DNA of 64,000 nucleotides from Selaginella tamariscina (GCA_003024785.1 PUQB01000423.1:62001-126000); one strand, 5' to 3'. Numbered from the stretch's first letter, positions 12,587 to 24,880 are shown. A program made the numbers and translations. Notes: generated by a model from the sequence alone, not told the origin.

Positions 12587-15500
12587 TTGTGGATGACCGC
12601 CATACCTGTTCAGATGGCAGGACGTACAGTCCACAACGTAATCATAGATGGGGGATCAGGCGTGAACATCATGTCCACAGAACTCCATCAAACAACTGGG
12701 AATGCCACCTCCGAGCCCCTCACCCTTCCTCATACGCATGGCAAAACCAAACCAAGGTGGTTCCCAAGGGAATCATGAAGAAGGTAAGCATCAGGATCCA
12801 GAGCATTAAGTTTCTGATGAACGTGGTCATCCTCGACATGCATGCCAAAGGGGGGTCGACTTACTCTTGGGCCAGCCGTGGCTCCGGGGGCGCAAGGGTA
12901 CAACACGATTGGGAGAAAGCAGTGGATTCGGTTTCCCGTCAAGGAGGGAGTCGTATCCGTCGCTGCAAGACAAGTCCGGCGCCACCCTCGGAGTCCCGAC
13001 CCCAGGAATACCATCTCCCGGACTGGGGGAGGGGCTGGATGGATGATGAGGAGGAAGCGGCCATCCTAGCGTGCTTGCCAGAGCTATTTGTCCTAGAGAG
13101 GTGGATCCTCAACATAGAAGAGAGTCGGTCGCTACATACCTAATGACTCGGTTAGAAACCGATGCAGACACTCCGGAAGCTCAAATCCCGAAGTGGCCTG
13201 TTCTGTGGAAGGAAATAAGAGTCTAGCCCCCTCGGCCCAGGAAGAGTACCATAGCGACCAATGTATGGGTGGAACATAACGCCCAAAGCAGCGGTCAAGC
13301 AGGTCAACATAAGCTCCGACGAAAACCCCTGACTAGTAATATTAACGCTCACATCGGAGCACAGCTGGAAGAACAGATCATCGACTGTCTGAAGATACAG
13401 AGAAATATTCGCTTGGACCTATCACGACCTAAGGGGGGTACCGCCGGAATTGTGTCAGCACGAATTAAACTGAAACCCGACACTCGACCCAACCGGCAAC
13501 AACGCTACCGCATCAACCCGAACTACGCCCGAAAGGCCAAACAAGAGATCGACAAGTGGCTCGAAGCGGACTTTGTCTACCCCATCGAAAACCCGGAATG
13601 GCTATCACCAATTGTGATCGTGCCAAAGAAAGACGGCCGGCTGAGAATCTGCGTAAATTACCGAAGGCTGAATGCCGCCACGGAGAAGGACCCGTTCCCT
13701 ATTCCATTCATAGGGCCATCTTAGAAGACATAGTAGGCCATGAGATGTACTCGTTCATGGACGGCTTAGTGGATACAACCAGGTGAAGATCGCAGTGGAA
13801 GACCAGGCCAAAACTGCCTTTATCACGGATTGGGGAGCTTACGCCTTCAGAGTTATGCCGTTCGGGCTCTGCAACGCTCCAGCCATGTTTCAAAGGTTGG
13901 TCCAGCGGGTATTCCCGGACAACCTCATAGACTTTGTCCGGGTTTCTGGACGACTTCACAGCTTACGGACCAGCGAAAGACCATGTGACTTGCTTGGAAT
14001 AGGTATTCCGGCGCTGCAAGAATATGGGATATCTCTCAACCCCTCAAAGTGCGTATTTGGCATGACCGCGGGAAGTTGCTGGGGCACATTGTTTCCAAGG
14101 AAGGCATCACGGTGGACCCAGGTTCAGTACGAGCACTGGCCGAAATGCCCCCTCCATAGAACGTCACGGAACTTCGAAGGTTCCTGGGGAAAGCAGGGTT
14201 CTATCGTAAGTTTATCCAAAATATGCGAATAGGGCCAACCAATGATGGAATTACTCACCAAGGGAGTTCCGTATGAATGGACCACCCACCGGCAGCTTCG
14301 AAGACATAAAGCATCAACTGGTAGAAGCGCCCATCCTCATCCCACCGGATTGGAACCGCCATTCCACCTACAGACGGATGGCTCAAGCGTAGCGGCAGGT
14401 GGTCCTATCGCAGGAGGATGACGAGAGCATGCTCCGACCCATAGCATACGGGAGTCGACTCATGTCACCAATTGAACGCAACTACTGGCGACCGACAAAG
14501 AATGCATGGCAGTCATCTACGGGGTATCCAAGTTTCACCACTACCTTCTGGGCAACCACTTCATATTGATCGTAATCACCACCTGTTGTACCTCGTAAAC
14601 AAACCACAGCTTACTGGGAGGCTGGCACGGTGGATACTCCTCTTGCAGGAGTTTGAGTTTACTGTAATCCATAAGGCAGGTAAACTGCACATATCACCAG
14701 ACCTCCTCTCCGAATAACGAGCGGCAAACCAGCGAAAACTGCCGATCTGCTCGACATACCAGATGGCCTTTTCAGGACAACCGTTGATCAGGGCACAGTA
14801 CAACAAACCACCGAACCAAGAACCAGCTCGGACATCCTAGAGTGGCAACGACCAATACGGCACTACCTCATTACCGGGTTACACAGCCTCTCCGGCACAT
14901 CGGGACACATCCACAGAGCCTGGCTCGGAGGTGTTTACCATTCCAGCTGATCGGGGATCATCTCTACAAGCGAGGGAGGGATGACATACTCCGGAGATGC
15001 CCACTGGCCTAGGAAATCCCCGAGATTGTCAAGGCAGCTCACAGGACCGGGGGCAGAACACTTCGGGGGTGACAAAATGGCCAGGAAGATCCTACAACTA
15101 GACTCTGGTGGCCAACCATCTTCTAGGACGCCACCAAGGTAGCAAGGAGCTGTACTGATTATCAGCGAATAGGCAAACCCACGGCATGCCAAGGCATGGA
15201 GTACCACCCCTCAGTAGGAATGGCGGCATTTGAGAAGTGGGGCCTGGACTTTGTAGGACCTATCAACCCAAAGGCCCACACAACACACTCCAGGTACATA
15301 GTAGTGGCAACGGACTACGCCACAAAATGGGTAGAGGCAAAGGCACTCAAGGACGCAACGGCAGGGCAAACAGCAAGGTTCATTTATACAAACATCCTAA
15401 CATGGTTCGGATGCTCGTTAAAGCTAGTGTCCGACCAAGGGAGCCACTTCATCAACGAGACAGTCTGAGAATTGGTCAAGGCATTTGTCATCAAGCATCG

Positions 15501-15810
15501 CACGTCAACAGCTATCCACAGGGGAATGGACAGGCTGAGTCCACAAACAAGGTGCTGATCACCATCTTGAGGAAGCTCTGCCACAGGGAACCCAGGCGTT
15601 GGGAAGAAATGCTACCATCAGTGCTATGGGCGTACCGGACAACGTTCAAAACTGCAACAGGAACAACACCCTTCCAACTAGCTTATGGTCTGGAGGCCAT
15701 TATGCCATGGGAGTTCACCATACCTAGCTTACGGACGAGCCTGGACCACATGATCATGAATGAACCAGCGGCTGCGTGGAAAAGACTGGAACAGTTGGAG
15801 TAACTAGACG
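12587..15810 (+). pseudogene. pol region of element B (protease, RT, RNase H, integrase)
   Basis: Protease-like D-G-G-S-G motif near 12650, RT starting about 13440 (a K-K-D-G-R-L-R-I stretch at about 13630), RNase H ending near 14715, and an integrase with an H-x-C-x2-C-like remnant near 15150 and the D-x-(n)-D-x-(35)-E core region between about 15250 and 15560. Family wording matches plant Athila/Tat elements. Many breaks. Confidence 0.85.
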
Positions 15811-15899
15811 AAGTACGATTTCTAGCATAGCTGACGAGAGAAAATCAACAATAGCAGACCAAGTCAGCTGGAGACAGGGAAAACCAAGCGAGAGGAGCT

Positions 15900-18049
15900 G
15901 TGATTCAGGTTGGGCGACTCCGTAAGCTTTTGTATCGATCTCAAAGAGCTGGCCACGATGTTTTGCCTACCGGAGAGCGGCATACTCTTGGACGACCTGG
16001 GGGAACCCAAATGCCAGTGGTTCCTCACCAACCGAGATGAAATTGCAATGTCCCGACTCTCCATACAGGAAGGGGACGAAGTGGACGAGTTCCTGGCGCT
16101 CACAGTGTTTATGTTCACCGAAAGGACAAAGAGGCAGTCACCATGCGATTGGCGAGCACCCTTTGCAGCGCTTGGGAAGGAGTCGCATTGGATTGGGTGG
16201 ACTGCCTCAGGCACTACATGATACCAGCCCTGACCCGCGGCATCAATGGGATCCGGAAGGGAATTGGACAAAGGTTCACAACGGCGGCCCACCTCAATGT
16301 GATGATCGCCTGGATAGTCAACCGAACCCTGATTCTCCTACCGGACCGGTTTCACTCAGGCACCATCGAGGAATCGGGGGCATGAGAATTGGCAGGCCCC
16401 AGTCAAACCAAAGAAGGGAAACAGCCGGACACTCCGAAATCTTCGCAGAAACGGGCGAGAGAAGACTCCCCTGCAGAGCAAGCTAGGGGAAGAGGACCAC
16501 AGGGAAAGGATCGGAGGGCCTCCACCACGGTATCCCCACCGTCAGATCCAGGAGCAGAGGCCCCACTAGCCCACGGCTTGTGGAACACGGAGGAGGGCCC
16601 CGCTGGCCCCTCACAAGCCGACGAAGTGAATAGCAAGGAAGACACAAGCAACGTGCTGAGGGGGACGTACAAACACTTCAACGCGAAGGGGCTATGGACC
16701 TCTACAGTGCATATGGATATGTCCAAAGCCTTCGGCCAAGTCCGAAAGTTCATAGCGGTGTACAATGGGTTGGATCTCAAGGGGGTCACTGTGGAGCACG
16801 ACGCAATCATATAGGAGCTCACAGACAACTACCGCGCTGCTCAAAAGGAGGCCCGGCAGTACTCGGACCAGCTCATTAAGGGAACCCAACTTTGGGAAAT
16901 TGTGGAGGCCGGAGGAAGCAAGCAGAGGAGACATGTCAACAGTTAACCGACAGTTTAGATCAGCTACAAACCAAGTATGACCACATCCAAAAGCTCCACG
17001 ATCAACTAGGGCGGGATTTTGAGTAGGCCACGGCTGAGAAGGAGCGACAGGTTTTTGAGCTAGGATCCACACTTGAGCGGCGTGAAGCAGAGCTCAGCCG
17101 AGTTCACCAAGAGTTGGCCGCGGCCAAGGAAGAGCTGTACCTGTCACGACCCGATACAGGATACAGGATACGACATACAGGATTCAGCCTATAGGATATG
17201 CGATACAGGATTTCGGCAGGATATTCCCACAGGATATGCCACAGGATATTCCCGCAGGATATTCTCACAGGATATTCCCGCAGGATATTCCTATAGGATA
17301 AGGATGACCAATTTTGGCTAGTGACTAGATTAGGCTCATGACCAGATTAGCTTGGATTGTGAGCATAAAAGCTCCGACCTAATTGTTGTACAATCAGTTA
17401 CAATCAACACCAGTCATTTTACGATTATTCTTGTTCTTGTTTTGTCTTACTCTTTGCCTCCTGCTCCTGTCTTGCTCCCGGATCCTGTCTTGTTTTGGAT
17501 CCGTCCTGTTCCTGTTCCTAGTTCATGTCCTGCTCTCGGTCCTGTTCCTGAGTCAAGCCTTCCTGTTCTCGAATCCTACTTGCTTCCTGGTTCCTGGATC
17601 GTGGCTTGACAGTACGAGCCGCCACCTAGCTCGACCCCCCATCTTCCTCAGAGAGGCCCATGCCCGAGTCATATGGAGCCCTAGTGACTGTCCCTCCACT
17701 TGCGGAGCGCCAACCAGTCAAAGAACTGCAGGACTCGGCCCGGACCATCAGGGAGCTAGCAGGACACACCAGCTACAGGCCCAGCTCCTCGCGGCAAGGG
17801 AACAAGAGCTGCAACACTCGCGAGAACGGGTACAGGAGTTGGAGAGTTAGCTCCAGTAGGCCCGGGAGCAACAGACATGGTCTGAGGCAAGGCTCCGAAG
17901 GGTGATCGCGCTTCGAGAGGCGACCATCACCACATTAAAAACCACACTAGCAGCAACAGAGAGCGAGATCGCCATGTACCGGGAGCTCCAAGGAGCAGAT
18001 AACTAGGGCACATGGCCCGAGGATGTGCCAACGAATAAGCCCGGGCATT
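15900..18049 (+). pseudogene. extra 3' coding region of element B, coiled-coil type
   Basis: Between integrase and 3' LTR lies about 1.7 kb of element sequence (excluding the solo LTR) that is not gag or pol. In sense orientation it encodes a gag-like helical stretch (about 15910-16220), a charged proline/serine-rich linker, and heptad-like E/R/L/Q-rich stretches on both sides of the solo LTR (about 17030-17140 and 17720-18000) consistent with coiled coil. Athila/Tat elements are known to carry an additional ORF here; which kind this is cannot be told. Broken. Confidence 0.55.
17142..17611 (+). repeat. solo LTR of the A family inside element B
   Basis: 470 bases, TGTCACGACC...GGCTTGACA, nearly the same as 3520-4003. 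It is flanked by GTACC on the left and GTACG on the right, a probable 5-base target duplication with one change. It interrupts the coiled-coil region of element B, so it arrived after B. A solo LTR normally results from recombination between the two LTRs of an element. Confidence 0.9.
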
Positions 18050-18718
18050 TGGTTGATGGTGGCATGTCATGCGGCCATCTGGCAAGTCGCACCGGCATGG
18101 ACAAGATGCGACGAAATGCCAATAGGGGAGGTACTTCAGGTATGAACTGATGGCGACCGGTGTCAGGCGGTGGCGTAAGCGGGCAAAGATCCGATCGTCC
18201 GGACCAACACCCTGAGTACAAAGGACAGCACGCGTGGGGAGGCACATAAATGTGACAGGCAGGACTCTGTCACTAGGCCAGACCAGTGAAAGAGCACCAC
18301 CTATAGCTAGGGACTAGTGGTAAGTACCCACTATATAAGCCGGAAGGCTGGTAGTGGGTCGGGGTCTTTTGGGAATCAAGTCTGTGTCTTATAGATTACT
18401 CCACTATCGGAGATAGTTGTACTCAGGCAGGCAATATATATCCATTTCCTTCTATCTCCCCACCAGCGGGCTTTCCCCGCTTGCCGACTCCTGTGTCCCG
18501 CAATCCTCTTTGCCCAGTCATCTCAGTAGAACTCCCCTCTCACTTGTACATGGACGCTCGCGGCGTCTGGGTAGAGGCCATCCCAATACATTCCACCACT
18601 CCTGAGGTAAGGTTCGGCGTGCCGGCCGAACCCCCGGGGTTGGACGCTCTCGACAGCGTCCTGGCGACCACTACAACTGAGAAGCACCACATTTGGCCTG
18701 CGGAGTCCCCGACGACCA
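18050..18718 (+). repeat. 3' LTR of element B
   Basis: 669 bases, TGGTTGATGG...GACGACCA, matching 8897-9569. It is followed directly by the AAAGG target duplication. Confidence 0.92.
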
Positions 18719-19759
18719 AAAGGCACTTCCTCGATTTCATCTTCTGTTACACATGGAGTGAAGCTCATATTCAACTTGTCGTTGAAGGCGAATGTGTCTG
18801 TGTTGTGTTGATACATCCTAAAGCCCATTGCATAAACAAGGGTAGGGAGGAACAATATTTGTCGAACTTGCAAAATCTATTAGAATATAAATATTAATAA
18901 CACTTAACATACACTAAATAAGGTCTTCTTACCTCATGAGCATTCAATAAGCTGTTTGGTGAATGTGATATATGAAGAGTTTCCCTTTTGTTCTTCTTTA
19001 ATACACTGAACACTTTTATAATGTATGAATACCATGAGAAATGGAGAAACTTATGGTGGATCATTTCAAGAAAACTCCTTATGTTGAATGGTGATGTCAT
19101 CCACTTTTCCAACCCAAAATTCCAGTTTCCAACCTCGAACCATTGGAATTTAGTAACATTTTTTATAAATTTAAGTCTATTCAACTTCTCATTAACTATT
19201 GAGAAGTACTTTCCAATTGTTGTCATCCAGTGGTTGTGAACATCTTGCTTATCATTGCTACACTTGCATTTCCATCTCTCTTAGCCCTTTCAATCTTCTC
19301 CCCCCCTCTACCCTATAGTCATGCTGCCAAAAACACAATCAAATAAATATCAATATCATCCTCAACACCAAGGATGAAATATCTTAATATGAATACTCAG
19401 TCATCCTTGGCACCAAAGACAACTAGGTATATATATATATATTAACATATCGAAGATTATTAAGTTGACTAAAGATGACTCACCCCAAAACATATGATCA
19501 TGTGTGTTGCTTTTGGAGGGACCTAACAACTTCAACCCCACTCTCTATTTCTACATTAATGATCCTCATGTCTTCTTCAAAAAGCCTCTTGATATAATGT
19601 TCATAGTTTTCAAACTTGATGCACTTATGCAGAGGGTAAAGTCTTTGAGGTAGCTCCATTTCAATGCTCACTAAGGAGAGAGCTCTACACATTTGTAGGA
19701 ATGCATTAATACCATTGGGTTAGTGAGAGTATTCCTTACTTACACGTTTGTTGTCATTA
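18719..19759 (-). pseudogene. element M protein fragments (copy M-a, part 2)
   Basis: On the minus strand three blocks are colinear with the plus-strand copy M-c: L-P-Q-R-L...E-E-D-M-R-I-I-N (about 19660-19540, against about 51115-51240), T-T-I-G-K-Y-F-S-I-V (about 19226-19090, against about 51461-51560) and T-E-D-E-I-E-E-V-P (about 18765-18725, against about 52020-52045). The reading is broken by stops. The product is an unidentified mobile-element protein. The block is bounded by the AAAGG duplication of element B on one side and the TTA duplication of the Harbinger element on the other. Confidence 0.72.
19357..19425. repeat. two copies of the dispersed palindrome
   Basis: CATCCTCAACACCAAGGATG at 19357-19376 and CATCCTTGGCACCAAAGA near 19400. 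Both fit the CCTYRRYRYYRAGG core and lie in the M-a fragment. Confidence 0.8.
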
Positions 19760-20215
19760 GGGTGGTGTTACATGTGGGTCCGGATCCGGAAAATTAGGAT
19801 CCCATGTGAAGGATTCCGGATGAGGGTGTTACATTTAAATATGAATATACTTTCATTTATACTTTTCCACGTGTTATTCTTGTTACACGATATTCCACCT
19901 CATTAGGTGCCACATAAACAATGATTCTCTCGATGAGCCAGTGAAGGGGCGACAACTTCTTCTTGTCCATAGATGGTTCAGCTTGCTCAAGGCTATGTTC
20001 CAATAGGTTTTGTTGTTCTTCAAGCACTAGAGACAAGCTCAAGTTCACAGGTTCTCTGTTCTTCAGTTTCATTTCCAAGCAGTTTGTCTAAGAGAGGGGA
20101 TTTCTTGTGATTCAAGAACTGCTATTCTTTTTCAAGAACTTCTGAATGGCAAGCTTCCTAGAGACAGAATCATAGGTGATTATTACATCAAAACACGGTC
20201 CTTGCATGGTGGGAT

Positions 20216-21240
20216 TTGTTTTACACTGAGGTGAAAAGAGTTGATCTTGAACAATGGAGACAATTTTTTAGGGTGAGGACGTCAACATTCGATTATCTCT
20301 GTGAGGTTTTGCATGAGGAGTTGGCTCGCCATCCACCCCCAGGATTGAGAACAATACGCGGAAGGAGTAACTCAGTGGCAAAACATGTGGCTTTGTCGTT
20401 GAGAAGATTAGCAACTGGGGATACCTGGCTTGGGATTGGAACGCTCTTTTGGTTGCAGCCACTCCACATGCATCATGACATTCAAGCGCTTTGTGAAGGC
20501 CTTGATCACTCATCTTGGGCCATGACATGTTCGCTGGCCAACCAATGCTAAACTTCAAGAGGTGAAGTGAGGTTTTAAGATTCATGGTTTTTCTTAACTG
20601 TGTGGGAGCTATTGACTGCACTCATGTTGCTCTGGAGCTACATGTGGACTCTAATTCTAGGGAATGGAGGGATTACAAGCAAAAGATCAGCATGAAAGTG
20701 CAAGCCATTGTGGATAGTAAGTCTCGGTTTCTTGATGTTTTTTCGGGGATGCCAAGTTCATACAACGATCATAGAGTTTGGCAGAGTACTTTCAAACAGC
20801 TGGTAGACACAAAACAAAGACTTGCAGGGCCTGTGATTTCAACAACATCTGGGCCTATCCCTGAGTACTTTATTGTAGAAGGTGGGTATGATCTGAGACT
20901 TGGTATGTTGACCCATTTTCCTCACCGTATGTATGAGTTTTCGAATTAGAACTACATGCACTCATCAACACGGATCGATGTGGAGCGAACATTTGGCCAA
21001 CTGAAAATGCAATGGAGGTATCTGGCTAGAACAATCTATAAGGGGACCCTTACCTTGTGTCAAATGCTATCCAATGTTGTGTTATTTTGCACAATATTAT
21101 CATGAACAAGGGTGACATGTTTTCTAAAGAATGGATAGGTGATAATCCTGATCCCGGATACAACACGATTTTTGCACCAGGATTTTCTAGACCAGGAGAT
21201 GTTTTTAGGAAGATAATTGTAAACTATATTAATATATTGT
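20216..21240 (+). pseudogene. PIF/Harbinger DDE transposase, damaged
   Basis: N-terminal part (20216-20440) has the family pattern F-D-Y-L-C...L-R-R-L-A-T-G-D...I-G. The first catalytic Asp is in G-A-I-D-C-T-H (about 20605-20625). The block normally reading G-D-G-G-Y, which holds the second Asp, reads V-E-G-G-Y (about 20876-20890), so that residue is lost. The third acidic residue is in R-I-D-V-E-R-T-F-G (about 20970-20996), after an in-frame stop at 20947-20949. There is also at least one frame change between 20440 and 20584. The first codon listed is not ATG; the true 5' end is probably upstream. Transposase would act in the nucleus on the element ends. Confidence 0.88.
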
Positions 21241-21373
21241 AGTTCGAAAATTATATAAAAAAAGATAAATATTTAAAAGCTACAATAGATTAGTCTTTGT
21301 GACAAAAAAAAGAAAAAAAAAACAAAAGACAAAAAGAAGAAGAAAAAAAAAACACACACAAAACGTTGGACAT

Positions 21374-22368
21374 CTACATGTTCAAAAAGCTTTTCATGAT
21401 GTCATTGGATGATTCCATCACATGCTGAACACCTCCAATGGCTGCAGTGAGCTCTCTAGTTTGAGCATTTGAGGACTCAATTAGTGCTGCAACTGATTCC
21501 TTCTGTAGCTGCAGAGCCTCATTGCTGTGTTCTTTTTGCATCTCTAGAAGCTGCTTTTGCAACTCCATTTGAGCCTCCTGAGCTTTCTCCAGCTGCTTGA
21601 TCAAATCCCCAAAACCACGAGGCAATTGTTTCCTTTTTTTACTAGTTGTAAAAGTTGATTCATCGCCTTTCTTGGTCTCATGTTCACAGTCGTTTTCTAA
21701 AAACAAAAAATCTTTTGTAAGTTCTATAAAAACTTTTAAAAAATAATTTAAAAAAAATACATGAATTGTGTTCCTCATCTTCCGTGGCCTCTACTTCAGA
21801 TGGTGGTGTTGTTGCAGATGCAAACCTTGAGCCAGATGTGTCACTAACCAAGCCCCCAAGCTCCACCGTCTTGTTCTCTGCCAGAGTGATACATAGTTGA
21901 TCAAACAAAAGACCTACTCATATCAGCAAACTTCCTCTGCTTTTTCTCAATAGAAGTCATTGACCAGTAACTATTGTGACCACTTGGCACGGCCTTTTCA
22001 TAGTCATAAATCTTGTTGAACTTTGTCTTCAGCTGCTCCCACTGTTTCATGAGTTGACTTGCATCTTTGTAGAGCTTATGTTGCAAGCAAAACATTTCAA
22101 TCTCTCCCCACCTGTCAGCCTTCTTCTTCCCTTTCTCTCTAGCTCCCCCACCTTGATATTTGTTGTCATCTTCCCTCTTTGCAAAGACCAGAATGGTGAG
22201 TTCCTCTTCAGTCCAGGTTTTCCCCTTGTGCTTGTCATAGAGCTCTTGCACAGCTACAGATCTACCCTTCTTACCACCTACTGATGATGAATCTCCTTGA
22301 GGGGGAGGCATCGTCGCATCAACAAGCCCTCCATATCCACTTCCGACATTCCTTCTCCTGACATTCAC
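21374..22368 (-). pseudogene. Harbinger-associated MYB/SANT-like protein
   Basis: Starts at ATG 22368. Residues about 48-145 form a trihelix/SANT-like domain (T-W-T-E-E-E-L, then W-E-Q-L-K-T-K-F-N-K). The frame continues with L-F-D-Q-L...E-N-K-T-V-E-L-G-G after a one-base gain in a T run near 21912-21915, then an apparent intron (roughly 21700-21770), then a glutamine/glutamate-rich coiled-coil tail ending at 21374. In this superfamily the MYB-like partner helps bring transposase to the DNA. The single T-run change could be a sequencing error. Confidence 0.82.
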
Positions 22369-22575
22369 AACCTAGAATGTTTTGGTGCAAAAATAGGACA
22401 TCTTAGTTGCCACGTGGTCGTTCGGGCATTCGAAATTTATTCAGAACCCCCCTTGAGGTTCCAAATGTAATTCTGGACCCAGACACTTATTCAGGATACT
22501 TTTTACATATAACATAGTGAAATTGGGTCCGAATCCTTAATTTTTCCCGAATCCGGCCCACATGTAACACCACCC

Positions 22576-23110
22576 TTAGGGTCTGGATGAGTGCTACTTT
22601 CTTGGAGTTGTCCTGAATTTTCAGTAGTGTCACATTAACACAAATGTGGTAGTCTTTACTACTGCAAAAGGACTTCTCATCTTTTATTATGTTCAATCAT
22701 TGAATTTGATGTTTACCATCTCACACATCAAACGCGATCCCATCTAAAAAGGTAAGTTTGGGAATGGCATGGCACTCGTTTCAAAAGTTTTCACATTTCT
22801 CCTTTTAGAAAGGATTCCTTGAAATCTCCACTTCCTCCTCCTTTGTCAATCCAGCCCCAACGAACATAATGAAAGTCTGTGAGGTGCTTATTTGCATGTA
22901 CATGTTCATTCTTCTTCAATAGTATGAAGGGCATGTGGGGTATTTTGTCACAACCCTTCTTTTGCATCTTGTTTATTAACTTTGAAGCTAGTGTTTTTGC
23001 AAACTCTATTAACAATGTAGTAACTTGTGGCTCAGATTCTTCCATTGTTGGGAAATGAGCTGATGTTGCTTTTAGCAAAATGGCCATCTCAACTTCCTCT
23101 TCACCATGGT
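22576..23110 (-). pseudogene. element M protein N-terminal fragment (copy M-a, part 1)
   Basis: An open stretch 23087-22791 matches the N-terminal block of M-c (50437-50660): E-F-A-K-T-L-A-S-K-L-I against N-F-A-R-T-P-L-S-D-L-L, then K-K-N-E-H-V-H-A-N against K-S-N-E-Q-V-H-A-I. The function is unknown. Adjacent DNA up to about 23220 carries a partial palindrome (ACCATGGATGGT). Confidence 0.7.
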
Positions 23111-23259
23111 AGATACTTGTTCAAGTTGATGAGAAGGTAAAACATATTGTGTAATGCAAAATCAAAGCTGACAATGAATATAGGGTGGAAAAAAAAACAT
23201 TAACAACCATGGATGGTCAATGCACGCTCTAATACGATTACCATTAATGTGCCATAAGC

Positions 23260-24880
23260 TTGTTGTCTTACAACATCACCAGCCTTGAAGCCTCACTTCT
23301 TCGTTTGAGATTTGAAGATGCAAAACCAAAACACTCAACATTGGATAAATTTATGCTTTTTTACAATGCAAATAAAAAAATAATGAGCATGGCGTATTCA
23401 CCCCTACATCACATCAAGCTGGAACTATGGTGTACAAACTGATTGTTGGTAATTTTCCAACTAGTCCATCAAGAAAGATGAACAGTGATCCATAATCGTG
23501 AAATCAAATAATAAGTATTCCAACAATGAGAAGAGCCTTCTTTGCATTATGCAACTAATTTCTAGCAAAAGAAGGTTATATCTTCATCATTTGTAGAATA
23601 AAAATGATGCGATTGGTGGTCAACTAAGGTTCAAGCTACTACAAGAGATTTGTTTGCTCAATGCATACAAAACAAGTTGGAGATTTGATTGTGATGTTAA
23701 GGTATATTTCATCTTCATATTAGATAATATATCCACATATTGTGCATGAGTCCAATCCCTACATCAGTTTGATGAGGTGGGAGATCCATATTCTAAACTA
23801 AAACTTTGTCACATTCCATCCTTGGTGCAAGGATGGAATGTAATTGGTATATGTGTCCCTATGCATGTCCTTGGCACTGAGGACCAGTGAGAATCTCGAC
23901 CCATCGTCCAATTATCCAACTTCTCATGTTTCTTTTACTATTATATAAAGTAGCATAACTTTTTACCTTCTCAAAATCTCAAATTTTGTTTTGTTCAAAT
24001 TAAGAATTTGGCCATGATGGTGTTCGTCAAAAGGGAAGCCAAAGAAAGTGAATGAAATGCATTTCAAATATGTTCCAACGTATTGTGGATAAACTACATT
24101 ATATTACAGCTTCATGGTTTGTACATGTAAACTCCCATACATTTTATATAGAAAAAACACTGAATTTTGTTTTAATAGAAGATGTGGTGGTGAAAAATCG
24201 AAGGCTCTCATGAACTTAATCATAAAGCAATTGACACGACCAGATGATTTTGTAATAGACTTCTTTATGAGAATGGGAGGTCTTGTTGCATTAGCAATAA
24301 AACACAACCGAAACATAATGGGTAATGATTCCATTAATAATTTATTTTATTATGTCAAAGAGATAGTATTGGATATTTTGGATGATCAACTAGTCAAACC
24401 TAAAAAGATTGTGCATACAAATGAGAGTAATGAGAATGATGAAGAATAAATGAGTGATAAAGATTTGTCGGATCAGGAGTTGAAGGTGGAGTAAGTCTTG
24501 ACCAAGTCAAAAAACAAAAAGAGACTTGAAAACCACTTCTACAACCCGAACCAAAAAAAAATGATTGGATATCAAGCAGGAGGAGGAATCCCGAGCCGAA
24601 TCAAGTGAGAAGACACCTCTACCTCAAAAGGGAAGGAAGAAAGCCACAGTTGATATTTGGCAAGTCAACAAAGACTCCCTACCATGCAAGAATAGAGACA
24701 ATGAAGATATTAGGCATATATCTAAGAAGTCAAACAAGAAGAATCAAAATGAAATTTTGACTATCACAAGCCCTATTAAGAAGAATCAAAAATCAATTTT
24801 GACAGTCATTAATCTTTTAAGAAAACAATTGTTCCAATGGTTGGTGACATTACATCCAAAATATTTCTTTTTATTGTAAC
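23260..24880 (+). pseudogene. element M fragment with methyltransferase-like tail (copy M-b)
   Basis: An open stretch at 24114-24449 contains G-G-E-K-S-K-A-L-M, then T-R-P-D-D-F-V-I-D-F-F, then A-I-K-H-N-R-N-I-M-G-N-D. This wording resembles the C-terminal half of beta-class DNA N6-adenine/N4-cytosine methyltransferases (EKP...L...T.PGD.VLDPF.GSG...A...RN..G.E), although the FxGxG motif itself is degenerate here. A lysine-rich tail follows (24565-24879). A related stretch ends copy M-c (53222-53520). I infer the domain from motif pattern only; no DPPY motif was found. Confidence 0.45.
23812..23840. repeat. 13-base-arm palindrome
   Basis: CATTCCATCCTTG, spacer GTG, and the exact inverted arm. 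This is the longest perfect member of the dispersed palindrome family in the window; another member lies at about 23868-23885. Confidence 0.92.

Larger units (their letters stand above)
8897..18718 (+). mobile_element. complete Athila/Tat-like Ty3/gypsy element B
   Basis: A full-length LTR retroelement of 9822 bases flanked by the 5-base target duplication AAAGG (8892-8896 and 18719-18723). LTRs start TGGTTGA and end GACCA. Parts: 5' LTR 8897-9569; gag about 10301-11650; zinc knuckle near 11775-11820; protease (D-G-G-S-G) near 12640; RT about 13440-14220; RNase H about 14330-14720; integrase about 15060-15810; an extra sense coding region about 15900-18000; 3' LTR 18050-18718. It is much more GC-rich than its surroundings. 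It is an old fossil: the two LTRs match at roughly nine in ten positions by eye and the coding region has at least ten breaks. A solo LTR of the A family sits inside it. Confidence 0.93.
19760..22575 (+). mobile_element. PIF/Harbinger DNA transposon, 2816 bases
   Basis: Terminal inverted repeats begin GGGTGGTGTTACATGTGGG on both ends (19760 onward; reverse complement ending 22575) and remain similar for about 45 bases. The element is flanked by TTA on both sides (19757-19759 and 22576-22578), the usual 3-base target of PIF/Harbinger. It carries the two standard genes of the superfamily, a DDE transposase on the plus strand and a MYB/SANT-like protein on the minus strand, arranged convergently. 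Both genes are damaged, so this copy is probably not autonomous. It interrupts M-a. Confidence 0.95.
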
